Assembly (NCBI RefSeq): GCF_015645465.1
Contig: NZ_JADOEL010000008.1
Location: 62,001 to 126,000, forward strand
Length of the DNA: 64,000 bases
Source of the DNA: Herminiimonas contaminans
GTDB lineage: Bacteria > Pseudomonadota > Gammaproteobacteria > Burkholderiales > Burkholderiaceae_D
Reading direction: 5' to 3'
Of this stretch, positions 39,482 to 49,082 are shown in pieces. Position numbers and translations under genes: made by a program. Each line of letters begins with the position of its first letter. Within the stretch, counting starts at the first letter, position 1. Below the pieces are notes generated by a model. That model ran no database searches and was not told where the DNA came from. It saw only the letters and a list, made by a program, of their open reading frames with translations.

Positions 39482-41577
39482 TCACGCTACAAAAACAATT
39501 CAAAAGTTCTCAAGGGATGGTGCAAAAAATGTGGCGACTTTCTGCGTTTGTCGGTCTCTTATTCATCGGTGGTGTAGCCATCGCACAGGAAAACGCGATT
39601 CAATCCGTCACGGCGAATCAGCAGGGTTCCAATATCGTCGTGAAAGTGGCATTGACGAATCCACCGGCCAAGCCGCCGGTTGGCTTCACGATTAACAGTC
39701 CGGCACGCATTGCACTGGATTTCGCGAATACCGCGAATGCAACCGGCAAGGGTTTGCAGGACATCGGACTGGGTGATGTGCGCAACGCCAACATCGTGCA
39801 GGTCGGTGATCGCTCTCGTCTGGTTTTTAACCTGACACGCCCGCTGAACTACGCGACGACGATAGATGCGAATACCGTCATCGTGACGATAGATGGTACG
39901 GGCGCTATTCCTACGCCGCTGAATGCAGTTGGTTTGCCGGTTCCTGTACCGCAGGCAAATGCAGGGCGACAAGCTTTGCGCGATATCGATTTCCGTCGTG
40001 GTAACAATGGCGAAGGCCGTATCGTCGTCGACTTGCCTAACAACCAAGTTGCAGTAGACGTGCGTCAACAAGGTAAAAAGATCGAAGTCGATTTTATGAA
40101 AGCGACCTTGCCGGAAGTGTTGCGTCGCCGTCTGGATGTGGCTGACTTTGGCACGCCGGTGAATATCGTCACGACCACGCAGCAGGGCGATAATGTGCAC
40201 ATGACCATCGAGCCTAAGGGTTCATGGGAGCACAGCGCTTACCAAAGCGATACGCAGCTGGTGATCGAAGTGAAACCGCTGAAGGAAGAGCCGAACAAGC
40301 TGGGCCAGGGCGTACGTGATTATCGTGGCGATAAACTGTCGTTGAATTTCCAGAACGTCGAAGTGCGTGCGGTACTGCAAGTCATTGCTGACTTTACCGG
40401 TCTGAACATCATTACTAGTGACACAGTGAGTGGCAACTTGACCTTGCGTCTGAAGGATGTGCCATGGGATCAAGCACTCGACATCGTGATGCAGGCCAAA
40501 GGTCTGGATATGCGCAAGAACGGTTCCGTGTTGTGGATAGCGCCGCGCGATGAACTGTTGACCAAAGAAAAACTGGAGCTGGAGCAGCGTGCGCAAATAG
40601 CCGAACTGGAACCGATCAAGACAGAAACATTCCAGCTCAATTATCAAAAAGCGGAATCGTTCAAACAAATTTTCGGCATTGATGGTGGTAGCCGCAGCAT
40701 TTTGACCAAACGCGGTAGTGCAGTGGTCGATCCGCGGACCAATCAATTGTTCATTACTGATATCGCATCCAAGCTCGAAGAAATTCGTGCACTGGTGTTG
40801 AAGACGGACATTGCGACGCGCCAGGTCATGATCGAAGCGCGCATCGTGGAAGCGGATGATAAGTTCAGCAGCAGCCTGGGTGCCAAGTTGTCTTTTGGTA
40901 TAAGCAACCAAGGCAATTATCAACTTGGTGGTCGTCAGACCAGTACAACCGCGGCTGTGGGACCTCCGACCTTGGGTGGCAGCGCGGTTAATTTGCCTGC
41001 TGGAAATATCAACGGTAATACTCCAGGTTCAGTAGCGCTAACCCTGTTTAATGCTGCGGCGACGCGATTTATCGGGCTGGAGCTATCGGCACTTGAAGCC
41101 GATGGCAAAGGCAAAATTATTTCAAGTCCGCGTGTGATTACCGCCGATCAATTGAAAGCGCTGATCGAACAAGGTACGGAGTTGCCGTACCAGCAAGCTA
41201 CCAGTAGCGGCGCGACCAGTGTGTCCTTCCGTAAAGCCAACCTGAAACTGGAAGTCACGCCACAGATCACGCCTGATGGCAATGTGATTCTGGATGTGGA
41301 CGTCAACAAAGATACGGTCGGTGTCGAAACCCGTTCCGGCTTTGCGATTGATACTAAACACGTGAAAACACAGGTGCTGATCGATAACGGCGGTACCGTG
41401 GTGATCGGTGGTATTTTCCAGCAAACCGAGCGTGATTCAGTGTCAAAAGTGCCATTCTTCGGTGATATCCCGGTCTTTGGCAATTTGTTCAAAACCACGG
41501 GGCGTACCAATGACAAGACCGAATTGCTGATCTTCCTGACACCTAAAATTCTGACTGACAAGGTCTCAATCAGGTAG
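39478..41577 (+). CDS. pilQ: Type IV pilus secretin PilQ
   Basis: A 699-residue outer-membrane secretin through which the pilus passes. Signal peptide to about residue 38 (VAIAQE), AMIN-type peptidoglycan-binding domains (about 40-290), an STN/N0 region ([19 protein letters not shown]), an N1 domain ([12 protein letters not shown]) and the secretin core ending in [28 protein letters not shown] and LLIFLTPKI. Length is typical. The first two ATGs (39478 and 39517) could both serve. Confidence 0.96.
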   Translation: MITLQKQFKSSQGMVQKMWRLSAFVGLLFIGGVAIAQENAIQSVTANQQGSNIVVKVALTNPPAKPPVGFTINSPARIALDFANTANATGKGLQDIGLGDVRNANIVQVGDRSRLVFNLTRPLNYATTIDANTVIVTIDGTGAIPTPLNAVGLPVPVPQANAGRQALRDIDFRRGNNGEGRIVVDLPNNQVAVDVRQQGKKIEVDFMKATLPEVLRRRLDVADFGTPVNIVTTTQQGDNVHMTIEPKGSWEHSAYQSDTQLVIEVKPLKEEPNKLGQGVRDYRGDKLSLNFQNVEVRAVLQVIADFTGLNIITSDTVSGNLTLRLKDVPWDQALDIVMQAKGLDMRKNGSVLWIAPRDELLTKEKLELEQRAQIAELEPIKTETFQLNYQKAESFKQIFGIDGGSRSILTKRGSAVVDPRTNQLFITDIASKLEEIRALVLKTDIATRQVMIEARIVEADDKFSSSLGAKLSFGISNQGNYQLGGRQTSTTAAVGPPTLGGSAVNLPAGNINGNTPGSVALTLFNAAATRFIGLELSALEADGKGKIISSPRVITADQLKALIEQGTELPYQQATSSGATSVSFRKANLKLEVTPQITPDGNVILDVDVNKDTVGVETRSGFAIDTKHVKTQVLIDNGGTVVIGGIFQQTERDSVSKVPFFGDIPVFGNLFKTTGRTNDKTELLIFLTPKILTDKVSIR

Positions 41578-41578
41578 G

Positions 41579-43309
41579 ATGCCGCTTATAGGCGGCGCCA
41601 TGTCGGCTGCTGCACCTGGTAAAGAGAGCTTTTGTAACGTGGGTGGAAATATTTTTCTGGTCGGTCTGATGGGTGCCGGCAAAACGACAGTCGGTCGTGC
41701 GCTGGCAAAAAGGCTGAACAAACGATTCATCGATTCCGACCACGAAATCGAAGAGCGCACGGGCGCGACTATCCCGCTGATTTTTGAAATTGAAGGTGAA
41801 GCGGCCTTCCGGCAGCGTGAAGCGGAAGTCATACGCGACCTGACTGCGCAGCAAGATATTGTTTTGGCAACAGGTGGTGGCGCTGTGCTGAATGCAGAGA
41901 GCCGCGCCTATCTGAAGTCCCGCGGTACCGTGATTTACCTGCGTGCCAACGTCAACAGCATCGTCCAGCGTACCAGCCATGACAAAAATCGCCCGCTATT
42001 GCAAACCGGCGATCCGCGCAAAACCATAGAGGAATTATCGCGCATACGCGAGCCGCTCTATAATGAGGTTGCGCACATCGTCATCGACACCGGGCGTCCT
42101 AACGTACAATTCCTGATGCAGTCCATTTTGTCGCAGCTGGGCCCTGAGCATACTCAGACCCAGGCGGCGTCAGCGACAGCACAGGATCATCATTCTTTAC
42201 CGAAACATTCCATGACGTCTTCTTCTACTTCCGATACCTTGCACGTTGATCTTGGCGCGCGCAGCTACCCGATTACGATAGGGCAAAGCCTGTTTGGCGA
42301 TTCCGCCTTGCTGGCGGCACATGTCGCAGGATCGCGGGTGGCTATCGTGACCAACACAGTGGTGGCGCCTTTGTATCTGGAGCAGGTCAGCAAGTCCTTG
42401 CGGATTGCTGGCAAGAAGGTAACGGAGATCGTGTTGCCGGACGGCGAAGAAGAAAAGAGCTGGGAAAACCTGATGAAGATTTTCGACGTCTTGCTCGCAG
42501 AAAAATGCGATCGCAAGACGACACTGATTGCATTGGGTGGTGGCGTAATCGGCGACATGACCGGTTTCGCCGCTGCAGCTTATATGCGCGGCGTACCTTT
42601 CATCCAGGTGCCAACCACCTTGTTATCGCAAGTCGACTCTTCAGTCGGCGGCAAGACCGGTATCAATCATCCGCTCGGCAAGAACATGATAGGCGCGTTC
42701 TACCAGCCGCAAGCCGTGATCGCCGACACGACCAGCCTGAATACACTGCCTGCACGTGAGCTGTCAGCCGGTTTGTCAGAAGTCATCAAGCATGGCGCGA
42801 TCATCGATGCGCCGTTCTTCGACTGGATAGAGGCGAATATCGCCAAGCTGGTAGCAAAAGATCCGGCAGCACTGGCCTATGCCATCAAGCGTTCGTGTGA
42901 AATCAAGGCTGACGTCGTGCGTCAGGATGAGCGCGAAGGCGGCTTGCGCGCCATCCTCAATTTCGGTCATACCTTCGGCCACGCAATAGAAGCGGGCATG
43001 GGATATGGCGTCTGGTTGCACGGCGAAGCGGTCGGCTGTGGCATGGTGATGGCGGCGGACTTGTCGCATCGCCTTGGCTACATTGACGCGTCATCCAAAG
43101 ACAGGATAGTGGCAGTAGTCAAAGCTGCTGGCTTGCCAACGACAGCACCGGATCTGGGAACGGATCGCTGGCTGGAGTTGATGGAGGTCGATAAGAAGAA
43201 TGAGGGCGGACAAATCAAATTCATCCTGCTCAAGCCTCTCGGTACTTCGGTCATCACGACGGTGCCGCAAGAAGTGCTCTTGCAAACACTCAAAGCATGC
43301 GTCGCCTGA
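41579..43309 (+). CDS. aroKB: Shikimate kinase / 3-dehydroquinate synthase in one frame
   Basis: A single 576-codon frame holds two enzymes of the shikimate pathway. Residues 25-190 are shikimate kinase: Walker A GLMGAGKT (29-36), DSDHEIE and GGGAVL. Residues about 212-576 are 3-dehydroquinate synthase: [25 protein letters not shown] and the zinc-site [11 protein letters not shown]. The linker (190-212) is Gln/Ala/Ser/His-rich. No stop separates them. AroB could also start at ATG 42212, but no ribosome-binding site precedes it. The kinase start is uncertain: ATG 41579, ATG 41600 or GTG 41639. Usual Burkholderiales genomes have two adjacent genes, so this is either a real fusion or loss of the kinase stop. 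Confidence 0.9.
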   Translation: MPLIGGAMSAAAPGKESFCNVGGNIFLVGLMGAGKTTVGRALAKRLNKRFIDSDHEIEERTGATIPLIFEIEGEAAFRQREAEVIRDLTAQQDIVLATGGGAVLNAESRAYLKSRGTVIYLRANVNSIVQRTSHDKNRPLLQTGDPRKTIEELSRIREPLYNEVAHIVIDTGRPNVQFLMQSILSQLGPEHTQTQAASATAQDHHSLPKHSMTSSSTSDTLHVDLGARSYPITIGQSLFGDSALLAAHVAGSRVAIVTNTVVAPLYLEQVSKSLRIAGKKVTEIVLPDGEEEKSWENLMKIFDVLLAEKCDRKTTLIALGGGVIGDMTGFAAAAYMRGVPFIQVPTTLLSQVDSSVGGKTGINHPLGKNMIGAFYQPQAVIADTTSLNTLPARELSAGLSEVIKHGAIIDAPFFDWIEANIAKLVAKDPAALAYAIKRSCEIKADVVRQDEREGGLRAILNFGHTFGHAIEAGMGYGVWLHGEAVGCGMVMAADLSHRLGYIDASSKDRIVAVVKAAGLPTTAPDLGTDRWLELMEVDKKNEGGQIKFILLKPLGTSVITTVPQEVLLQTLKACVA

Positions 43310-43348
43310 TCGCTGTTCAGATGACGATGTGTCTGGCACAGGCCTGAC

Positions 43349-44497
43349 ATGAATATCGAGGCTCATCTCGCGCCTTACGCGGCCCGTTCCGATACGTCGA
43401 CGGGTCGCCGCTACTCCGAACCAGCTACTTCCTCCCGTACCGAATTCCAGCGCGACCGCGACCGCATCATACACTCGGCCGCTTTTCGCCGACTGGAATA
43501 TAAAACCCAGGTATTCGTTAATCACGAAGGTGATTTATTCCGTACGCGTTTGACGCACAGCATAGAAGTGGCGCAGATCGCCCGTTCGATTGCGCGCAAT
43601 TTGCAGTTGAATGAAGACCTCGTAGAAGCTATCTCGCTGGCACATGATCTGGGACATACGCCTTTCGGCCATGCCGGACAGGATGCCTTGAATGCCTGTA
43701 TGAATGCATACGGTGGTTTTGAGCACAATCTGCAAAGCTTGCGTGTGGTGGATGCGCTGGAACAGCGCTACGGTGCATTCGATGGCTTGAACCTGATGTT
43801 TGAAACGCGCGAAGGCATACTGAAACATTGCTCGCTGACGAATGCAAAAAAACTGGATGAAATTGGTCGCCGCTTCATAGAAAAAAAGCAGCCTACGCTG
43901 GAAGCGCAACTGGCGAATCTCGCTGATGAAATCGCCTACAACAATCACGATATAGACGACGGCTTGCGCTCGGGTTTGCTGACGACGACGCAGCTCGATG
44001 AAATCGATTTTTATGCCCGCCATCGACAACAGGTTGAAATTGCATATCCTGGTATCACGGGGCGACGCGCAATCAATGAAACGATACGCAGGATGATCAA
44101 TGCATTGATCGTGGATGTGATCGAAACATCACAGCAACGCATACAGGCGGCAGGATTAACATCTGTAGACGATGTACGGAATGCACCGGCATTGATTGCC
44201 TTCTCCGATGAGATGCGCGCCGAAGCAGCCTTGCTCAAACGCTTCTTGCGGGAAAACCTGTACCAACATTATCAGGTCAATCGCATGACCAGCAAGGCAC
44301 GTCGCATCGTGGCTGAGTTGTTCGAGACCTTTATGCGTGAGCCGAATCTATTACCGCCGGATTATCAGCAGCCACGCAGTGATTCACCGCAAGCGGTGAC
44401 TGCCCAGGCACGTAAAGTGTCGGATTACATCGCAGGTATGACGGATCGCTACGCGATACGCGAGCATAAACGCCTGTTCATGATCGATGAAATGTAA
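43349..44497 (+). CDS. dgt: dGTPase-like HD-domain triphosphohydrolase
   Basis: A 382-residue metal-dependent HD protein that hydrolyses dGTP or other dNTPs to nucleoside and triphosphate. [16 protein letters not shown] and [17 protein letters not shown] carry the HD ligands; [15 protein letters not shown] follows. The length fits the type-2 (shorter) dGTPase-like group. It lies 39 bases after aroB, its common neighbour in betaproteobacteria. Confidence 0.93.
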   Translation: MNIEAHLAPYAARSDTSTGRRYSEPATSSRTEFQRDRDRIIHSAAFRRLEYKTQVFVNHEGDLFRTRLTHSIEVAQIARSIARNLQLNEDLVEAISLAHDLGHTPFGHAGQDALNACMNAYGGFEHNLQSLRVVDALEQRYGAFDGLNLMFETREGILKHCSLTNAKKLDEIGRRFIEKKQPTLEAQLANLADEIAYNNHDIDDGLRSGLLTTTQLDEIDFYARHRQQVEIAYPGITGRRAINETIRRMINALIVDVIETSQQRIQAAGLTSVDDVRNAPALIAFSDEMRAEAALLKRFLRENLYQHYQVNRMTSKARRIVAELFETFMREPNLLPPDYQQPRSDSPQAVTAQARKVSDYIAGMTDRYAIREHKRLFMIDEM

Positions 44498-44509
44498 GTC
44501 GACGAGTGC

Positions 44510-45604
44510 TTAGCTGAGTTCTCGCAGCGGGTGTGCGTAGGCTGGCCAAGCCGATGTAAAAAATGGCTTAATCATTTCAGGCGTTACTTCTTCCAGCGTT
44601 GCTGGTCGCCATTGCGGCGCAAGGTCTTTATCGATGACCAACGCACGTATGCCTTCGACGGTTTCTCCGTGTTCAAAGCAACGACGCACCATGGTGCGTT
44701 CCAGGCGCAGGCAATCTGCCAATTCCAGTTTTGCCGAGCGACGTATCTGTTCGAGTGAGACATGGATCATCAGCGGTGAACGCTTGCGCATAATCTCTAG
44801 TGTCTTTTGCGCGAACGGATCGCTATCTGCTGCCAATGAGGTAATGATGGCGGCAACATCGTCGTGCGCGAAATGACGGTCTATCAATGCGCGTTGTTTG
44901 GCTAGCAGGCTATTCGCCGGATCGATCTGCGACTTGAACGGCGCAGCGAAATCTTCTATCGCCTGGCGATATTGATTTCCCTTTACCGAGTTCAGCATAG
45001 CCAACAAAGCTGGTAGTTCTGTGCGTGGCACGAACACATCTGCCAGGTCGGCGTACAGGGCGTCCGCTGCACCGACAATTTCCCCGGTCAGGCCGAGATA
45101 GGTACCCAGCTCACCAGCCAGGCGCGACAGGAAATAGCCTCCACCCACATCCGGAAACAATCCGATATTTACTTCGGGCATGGCCATCCGCGTACGTTCC
45201 GTGACGATACGTATGCTGGCCGATGCGCTGCTTTGCGCTATGCCCATGCCGCCACCCATCACTATGCCGTCCAGTACCGAGATATACGGCTTTGGGTAGT
45301 GGTGGATCAAATGATTCAGCGCGTATTCCTCCGTGAAGAAATCCTCCAGCAAGGCGCTGCCGCCGGTCAGTCCGCCCAGCGCCACTTCATGGAAGAAACG
45401 AATGTCACCACCTGCGCAAAATGCCTTCGGCAGGCTGCTGTCGATCACTACGGCCTGCACCGCGGCATCGTTTTGCCAGGCCGCCAGGTACTCTGCCAGC
45501 GTACGGACCATGGGTAAGGACAGGGAGTTCATGGCGTCTGGCCGGTCCAGGGTCAGGCGGGCAAGGCCGTTTTCTATGGTAGAGCGTATGTGTTGTTCAG
45601 ACAT
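44510..45604 (-). CDS. 3-hydroxyisobutyryl-CoA hydrolase-like crotonase
   Basis: A 364-residue crotonase-fold protein. FCAGGDIRFFHE and GIVMGGGMGIAQ form the oxyanion hole; MPEVNIGLFPDVGGGYFLSRL and the EEYALNHLIHHYPKPYI region match the HIBYL-CoA hydrolase group rather than simple enoyl-CoA hydratases (about 260 residues). Likely role: a thioesterase step of valine breakdown. It is alone on the minus strand, converging on dgt. Confidence 0.88.
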   Translation of the reverse strand: MSEQHIRSTIENGLARLTLDRPDAMNSLSLPMVRTLAEYLAAWQNDAAVQAVVIDSSLPKAFCAGGDIRFFHEVALGGLTGGSALLEDFFTEEYALNHLIHHYPKPYISVLDGIVMGGGMGIAQSSASASIRIVTERTRMAMPEVNIGLFPDVGGGYFLSRLAGELGTYLGLTGEIVGAADALYADLADVFVPRTELPALLAMLNSVKGNQYRQAIEDFAAPFKSQIDPANSLLAKQRALIDRHFAHDDVAAIITSLAADSDPFAQKTLEIMRKRSPLMIHVSLEQIRRSAKLELADCLRLERTMVRRCFEHGETVEGIRALVIDKDLAPQWRPATLEEVTPEMIKPFFTSAWPAYAHPLRELS

Positions 45605-45768
45605 GATGCGAGATCGAGTAAGTAAAGTTCGCTCATTTTATCGGCTTATGTTGTTGCAGGGAGCGCAATTAGTTCAACCACTAAGGCGCCGGATCACACC
45701 GTTTGTCGGATGGTTCTGGTGCTGGAAAAGAGTTGGTTTAAATTAATGTTAACTACAAGAAAGTTCCT

Positions 45769-46233
45769 ATGAAACATATATTCCGACCTAAATTTGCTGC
45801 CAACCGAGGTTTTACCCTGATAGAACTCATGGTGACAGTGGCGATCATCGGCATCCTGGCTTCGTTCGCTATACCGGCTTATACCGATTATGTAACGCGG
45901 GGGAAAATCCCGGATGCGACTTCCGCACTGGCAGCAAAACGGGTGCAAATGGAGCAGTTCTTCCAAGATAACCATACCTATGTAAATGCTCCGGCCTGTA
46001 ACTCTGATAGTGGTACCAGCAAATATTTCACCTTCGATTGCAGCGGCACCTACGGTGTAGCCGGGACTGCGACGGTCTATACGATAGAAGCGGTCGGTAC
46101 TGGGTCTATGCGCGGTTTTGTCTACACAATAGACCAGAACAATACCAAGGCGACCACCATGACTTCCGGTGCGCCTTCAGGCTGGACCGGCAGCACGAGC
46201 TGCTGGGTGACGAAAAAAGGTGGAGTGTGTTGA
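45769..46233 (+). CDS. pilE: Type IV pilin-like protein (PilE type)
   Basis: A 154-residue prepilin. The leader MKHIFRPKFAANRG is 14 residues, followed by FTLIELMVTVAIIGILASFAIPAY with Glu5 of the mature protein. A C-terminal disulfide (CW...GGVC) closes the D-region. It could be a minor pilin, as it heads the fimT-pilX-pilY1 cluster, or a major subunit. The upstream 164 bases showed no clear sigma-54 (GG-N10-GC) site. AAGAAAG precedes ATG 45769. Confidence 0.9.
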   Translation: MKHIFRPKFAANRGFTLIELMVTVAIIGILASFAIPAYTDYVTRGKIPDATSALAAKRVQMEQFFQDNHTYVNAPACNSDSGTSKYFTFDCSGTYGVAGTATVYTIEAVGTGSMRGFVYTIDQNNTKATTMTSGAPSGWTGSTSCWVTKKGGVC

Positions 46234-46817
46234 AACAGCGTCATCAGCAGCGTGGTGTGAGCCTGATCGAGTTAATGGTCGGGCTGGCAGTCTTTGCCAT
46301 TCTGTTGGGTATCGCAATACCTAATTTCAGCACCTTCATGCAGAACAGCAAAATCCGTACTTCGGCCGAGGCTATCCAGAACGGCCTCAGCCTGGCGCGG
46401 GTGGAAGCAGTGCGTCGTAATACCAATGTGCAATTTGCTCTGGGTAGCGGCACGTCCTGGGTCGTCGGTTGCCAGACTGCGACCGCTGATTGCCCGGCGA
46501 ATATTCAAACCAGGGCGGGCACAAACGGGTCGTCCAATATCCGCGTCGTCACTTCTGAAGTCGTCGCCACTACCGGTTTGGCAGCGGGTACACCAGTTTT
46601 TGATACCACCCTGATTTTTAACAGCGTGGGGCGAGTTACTACTGCTACTTTGCCAGCCGGGCATAACGCGGCTTTCGATGTTACCAATCCGGATGGCGGG
46701 ACTTGTGCTGCCGTCAGCGGTTCCATGCGTTGTTTACGTGTAGTGGTTACACCGGGCGGACAGGTGCGTATGTGTGACCCGGCCCTTACTCAAGCGGGGG
46801 ATGCGCAAGCATGTTAA
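46230..46817 (+). CDS. fimT: Minor pilin FimT/FimU (GspH domain)
   Basis: A 195-residue pseudopilin. Leader MKQRHQQRG then VSLIELMVGLAVFAILLGIAIP with Glu5, followed by a GspH-like beta domain and two cysteine pairs. The start is TTG 46230 (GGAG four bases away), in a TTGA overlap with the pilin stop. The frame is open back to 46038 but that part overlaps the pilin gene. Confidence 0.9.
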   Translation: MKQRHQQRGVSLIELMVGLAVFAILLGIAIPNFSTFMQNSKIRTSAEAIQNGLSLARVEAVRRNTNVQFALGSGTSWVVGCQTATADCPANIQTRAGTNGSSNIRVVTSEVVATTGLAAGTPVFDTTLIFNSVGRVTTATLPAGHNAAFDVTNPDGGTCAAVSGSMRCLRVVVTPGGQVRMCDPALTQAGDAQAC

Positions 46818-47278
46818 GACAACACTCCATACGACCACCTGCTTTGGATAAGCAGGCCGGCATTATGTTGCTGGAGGGCTTGATCGCCATCCTGGTTTTC
46901 TCGCTGGGCATATTGGCACTGGTAGGCATGCAAGGTGTGGCGGTCAAACAAGTGACGGATGCCAAGTATCGTTCTGATGCCAGCATGCTCGCGAGTCAGT
47001 TGATAGGAACGATGTGGGTCAGCAACCGGACTCCGGCTGCATTAAAGGCCAACTTCGATACAGCTACGGGAGCGTCGACAGAATTGACTAACTGGAAAGC
47101 AACTGTTGCAGCGACTTTGCCGGGAATTACTGATGATGTAAACCAGCCGATGGTGAATGTGAGTTCATTGGGCGATGCGAACGATGGTGTCGTTACGATG
47201 ACCATATCCTGGCGCGCTCCGGGGGACGACGCATCATCCCCTGTACATAAATATGTCACCGTCGCGCAGATAAGGTGA
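46811..47278 (+). CDS. pilV: Minor pilin PilV
   Basis: A 155-residue prepilin with a 17-residue leader ending KQAG and mature start IMLLEGLIAILVFSLGILAL (Glu5). The gene overlaps fimT by seven bases. PilV belongs to the PilVWX-PilY1 priming complex at the pilus tip. Confidence 0.92.
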   Translation: MLRQHSIRPPALDKQAGIMLLEGLIAILVFSLGILALVGMQGVAVKQVTDAKYRSDASMLASQLIGTMWVSNRTPAALKANFDTATGASTELTNWKATVAATLPGITDDVNQPMVNVSSLGDANDGVVTMTISWRAPGDDASSPVHKYVTVAQIR

Positions 47279-47288
47279 GGAGCGTAAA

Positions 47289-48401
47289 TTGTCTAGTAAG
47301 TTGAAATCTTCTCCGCGCGCTTCTGGTTTCAGTCTGGTCGAGATCATGGTGGGCCTTGCCATCGGTATGCTGGCTGTCATTGTTATTTTGCAGGTGTTTG
47401 CCTTATCCGAAGGACGCAAGCGTACGACCACCACAGGTGGTGATGCGCAGAGCAACGGTGCGCTCATGATGTATCAGATGCAGCATGAGATAGGTCAGGC
47501 TGGCTATGGTGTGGCAGCTGTTAACTTAATGAATTGCAGTTTGCGTTGGCCTATCGCTTCTGGTGCGAATATCGCTACTGCAGTGCCGCTTGCCCCTGTG
47601 ACGATTAATCCTGCTGCGACAATTATCCCGGTCGGAGATTTGAATACTGATCGCTTGCTGGTTGTCTATGGCAATCCGAACGGGCAGCCACAGGGCAACA
47701 TCATTACTGCCCAGGCTTCCCCGGTATATACAGTGCAAATGCCGAGCTCGTTCACGCCAGGTGCCAATGGCGTTGGTGACAAAGTAATTGCTTCGCCTGC
47801 CGTGTGTGGCTCGCTGATCATAGATCGTGTGACTGCTGTATCGACGACCACTGTAACCGTGGCGACCGGTTCTGCAGGTGCTGCTTTATATAACCTGGGA
47901 CCGAATCCCACGATACTGGCGTACGCAATACGTGGTGGCAACCTGACGGTGTGTGACTACATGCTGAACGATTGCGGGCTGGACGCCAATAAGGGCAATG
48001 CATCGATCTGGGTGCCGATCGCAAGCAACATCGTCAGCATGAAGGCGCAGTATGCTCGTGATACGAGTGGCACCATGGACGCCATTCCTGATGTATTTGA
48101 TCAGACCCAGCCCAGTACCGGATGTGGCTGGGCGCGGATTTCTGCGATCCGGCTCGCCATCGTAGCGCGCAGCAGTCAGTATGAAAAAGAGTTGGTAACT
48201 ACCACCACCGTCAATACAGGTAGTCCGGTGAATGCGCCTAGCTGGGCAGGTAACGACACCGATCCTATCGTCGCTAATGCCGGCTATCTGGGTCCTGATG
48301 CGGTAGCGGATGAGCCCTGGAAGCATTACCGATACAAGGTGTTCCAGACGATAGTGCCAATACGCAATGTGGCGTGGATGGGAGTGCCGATAGGATGCTA
48401 A
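47289..48401 (+). CDS. pilW: Minor pilin PilW
   Basis: A 370-residue large minor pilin. Leader MSSKLKSSPRASG, then FSLVEIMVGLAIGMLAVIVIL (Glu5). The rest is a large beta-rich domain with several cysteines. Start TTG 47289, six bases after GAGGAG. It overlaps pilX by seven bases. Confidence 0.92.
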   Translation: MSSKLKSSPRASGFSLVEIMVGLAIGMLAVIVILQVFALSEGRKRTTTTGGDAQSNGALMMYQMQHEIGQAGYGVAAVNLMNCSLRWPIASGANIATAVPLAPVTINPAATIIPVGDLNTDRLLVVYGNPNGQPQGNIITAQASPVYTVQMPSSFTPGANGVGDKVIASPAVCGSLIIDRVTAVSTTTVTVATGSAGAALYNLGPNPTILAYAIRGGNLTVCDYMLNDCGLDANKGNASIWVPIASNIVSMKAQYARDTSGTMDAIPDVFDQTQPSTGCGWARISAIRLAIVARSSQYEKELVTTTTVNTGSPVNAPSWAGNDTDPIVANAGYLGPDAVADEPWKHYRYKVFQTIVPIRNVAWMGVPIGC

Positions 48402-49006
48402 GTCTATCTACATTCCATCTCGTACGGCATACCAGACAACGTGGTGTGGTGTTGATCATCGCGCTGATTGTATTGGTTGCGATGACTCTCGCGGGCCTCG
48501 CGTTGATGCGCTCAGTTGATACCACCAATCTTATCGCCGGCAATCTGGCATTCCAACAGGCGGCAACCCGTTCCGCAGATGCCGGGGTCGAAGCCGGGAT
48601 TAACTTCCTGCAGACTGCCTCCAGCGTGACGCTGGAAACGGATAGCGCTGGTAATGGTTATGCGGCGAACGGCAGTTCCTCTGGATTGAATCCGGCTGCG
48701 GGTCAGTCCTGGGATGCATATTGGATGGCCAATCTCGAGAACCGCAAAATGACCTTAAACGAAGGTAAGCCGGACGAGGCTGCCAACGTTGTTTCGTATG
48801 TGATTGATCGCATGTGCAATAACGCGGGTGGCAAAACCACAGGGGCATCCTGTTCTGCGTCCCCCATCGTCACTACCGCAACCGGGAATAACGAGAGTGT
48901 GGAAGTTCAGTTGAATGCGCCATCGGTAGTGTACTACCGCATCACTGTGCGTGTAACAGGGCCCAAAAATACGGTCAGTTATGTGCAGGCCATGGTTTCC
49001 ATGTAA
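48395..49006 (+). CDS. pilX: Minor pilin PilX
   Basis: A 203-residue pilin-like protein. After MLSLSTFHLVRHTRQRG the mature start is VVLIIALIVLVAMTLAGLALM; position 5 is Ile rather than Glu, as in other PilX/GspK tip proteins. ATG 48395 follows TAGG. pilY1 lies 76 bases downstream. Confidence 0.92.
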   Translation: MLSLSTFHLVRHTRQRGVVLIIALIVLVAMTLAGLALMRSVDTTNLIAGNLAFQQAATRSADAGVEAGINFLQTASSVTLETDSAGNGYAANGSSSGLNPAAGQSWDAYWMANLENRKMTLNEGKPDEAANVVSYVIDRMCNNAGGKTTGASCSASPIVTTATGNNESVEVQLNAPSVVYYRITVRVTGPKNTVSYVQAMVSM

Positions 49007-49082
49007 GTGCCTGGTCGCGAACAGTTAAACCAAATCATTCTTCTTGCAGACGCAAGACGTGTTGCAAATTCAGGGGACTTCC

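Noticed and set aside
45605-45768. Sigma-54 promoter before the pilin gene, expected because rpoN is nearby
   Set aside because: No GG-N10-GC element with the right flanks was found.
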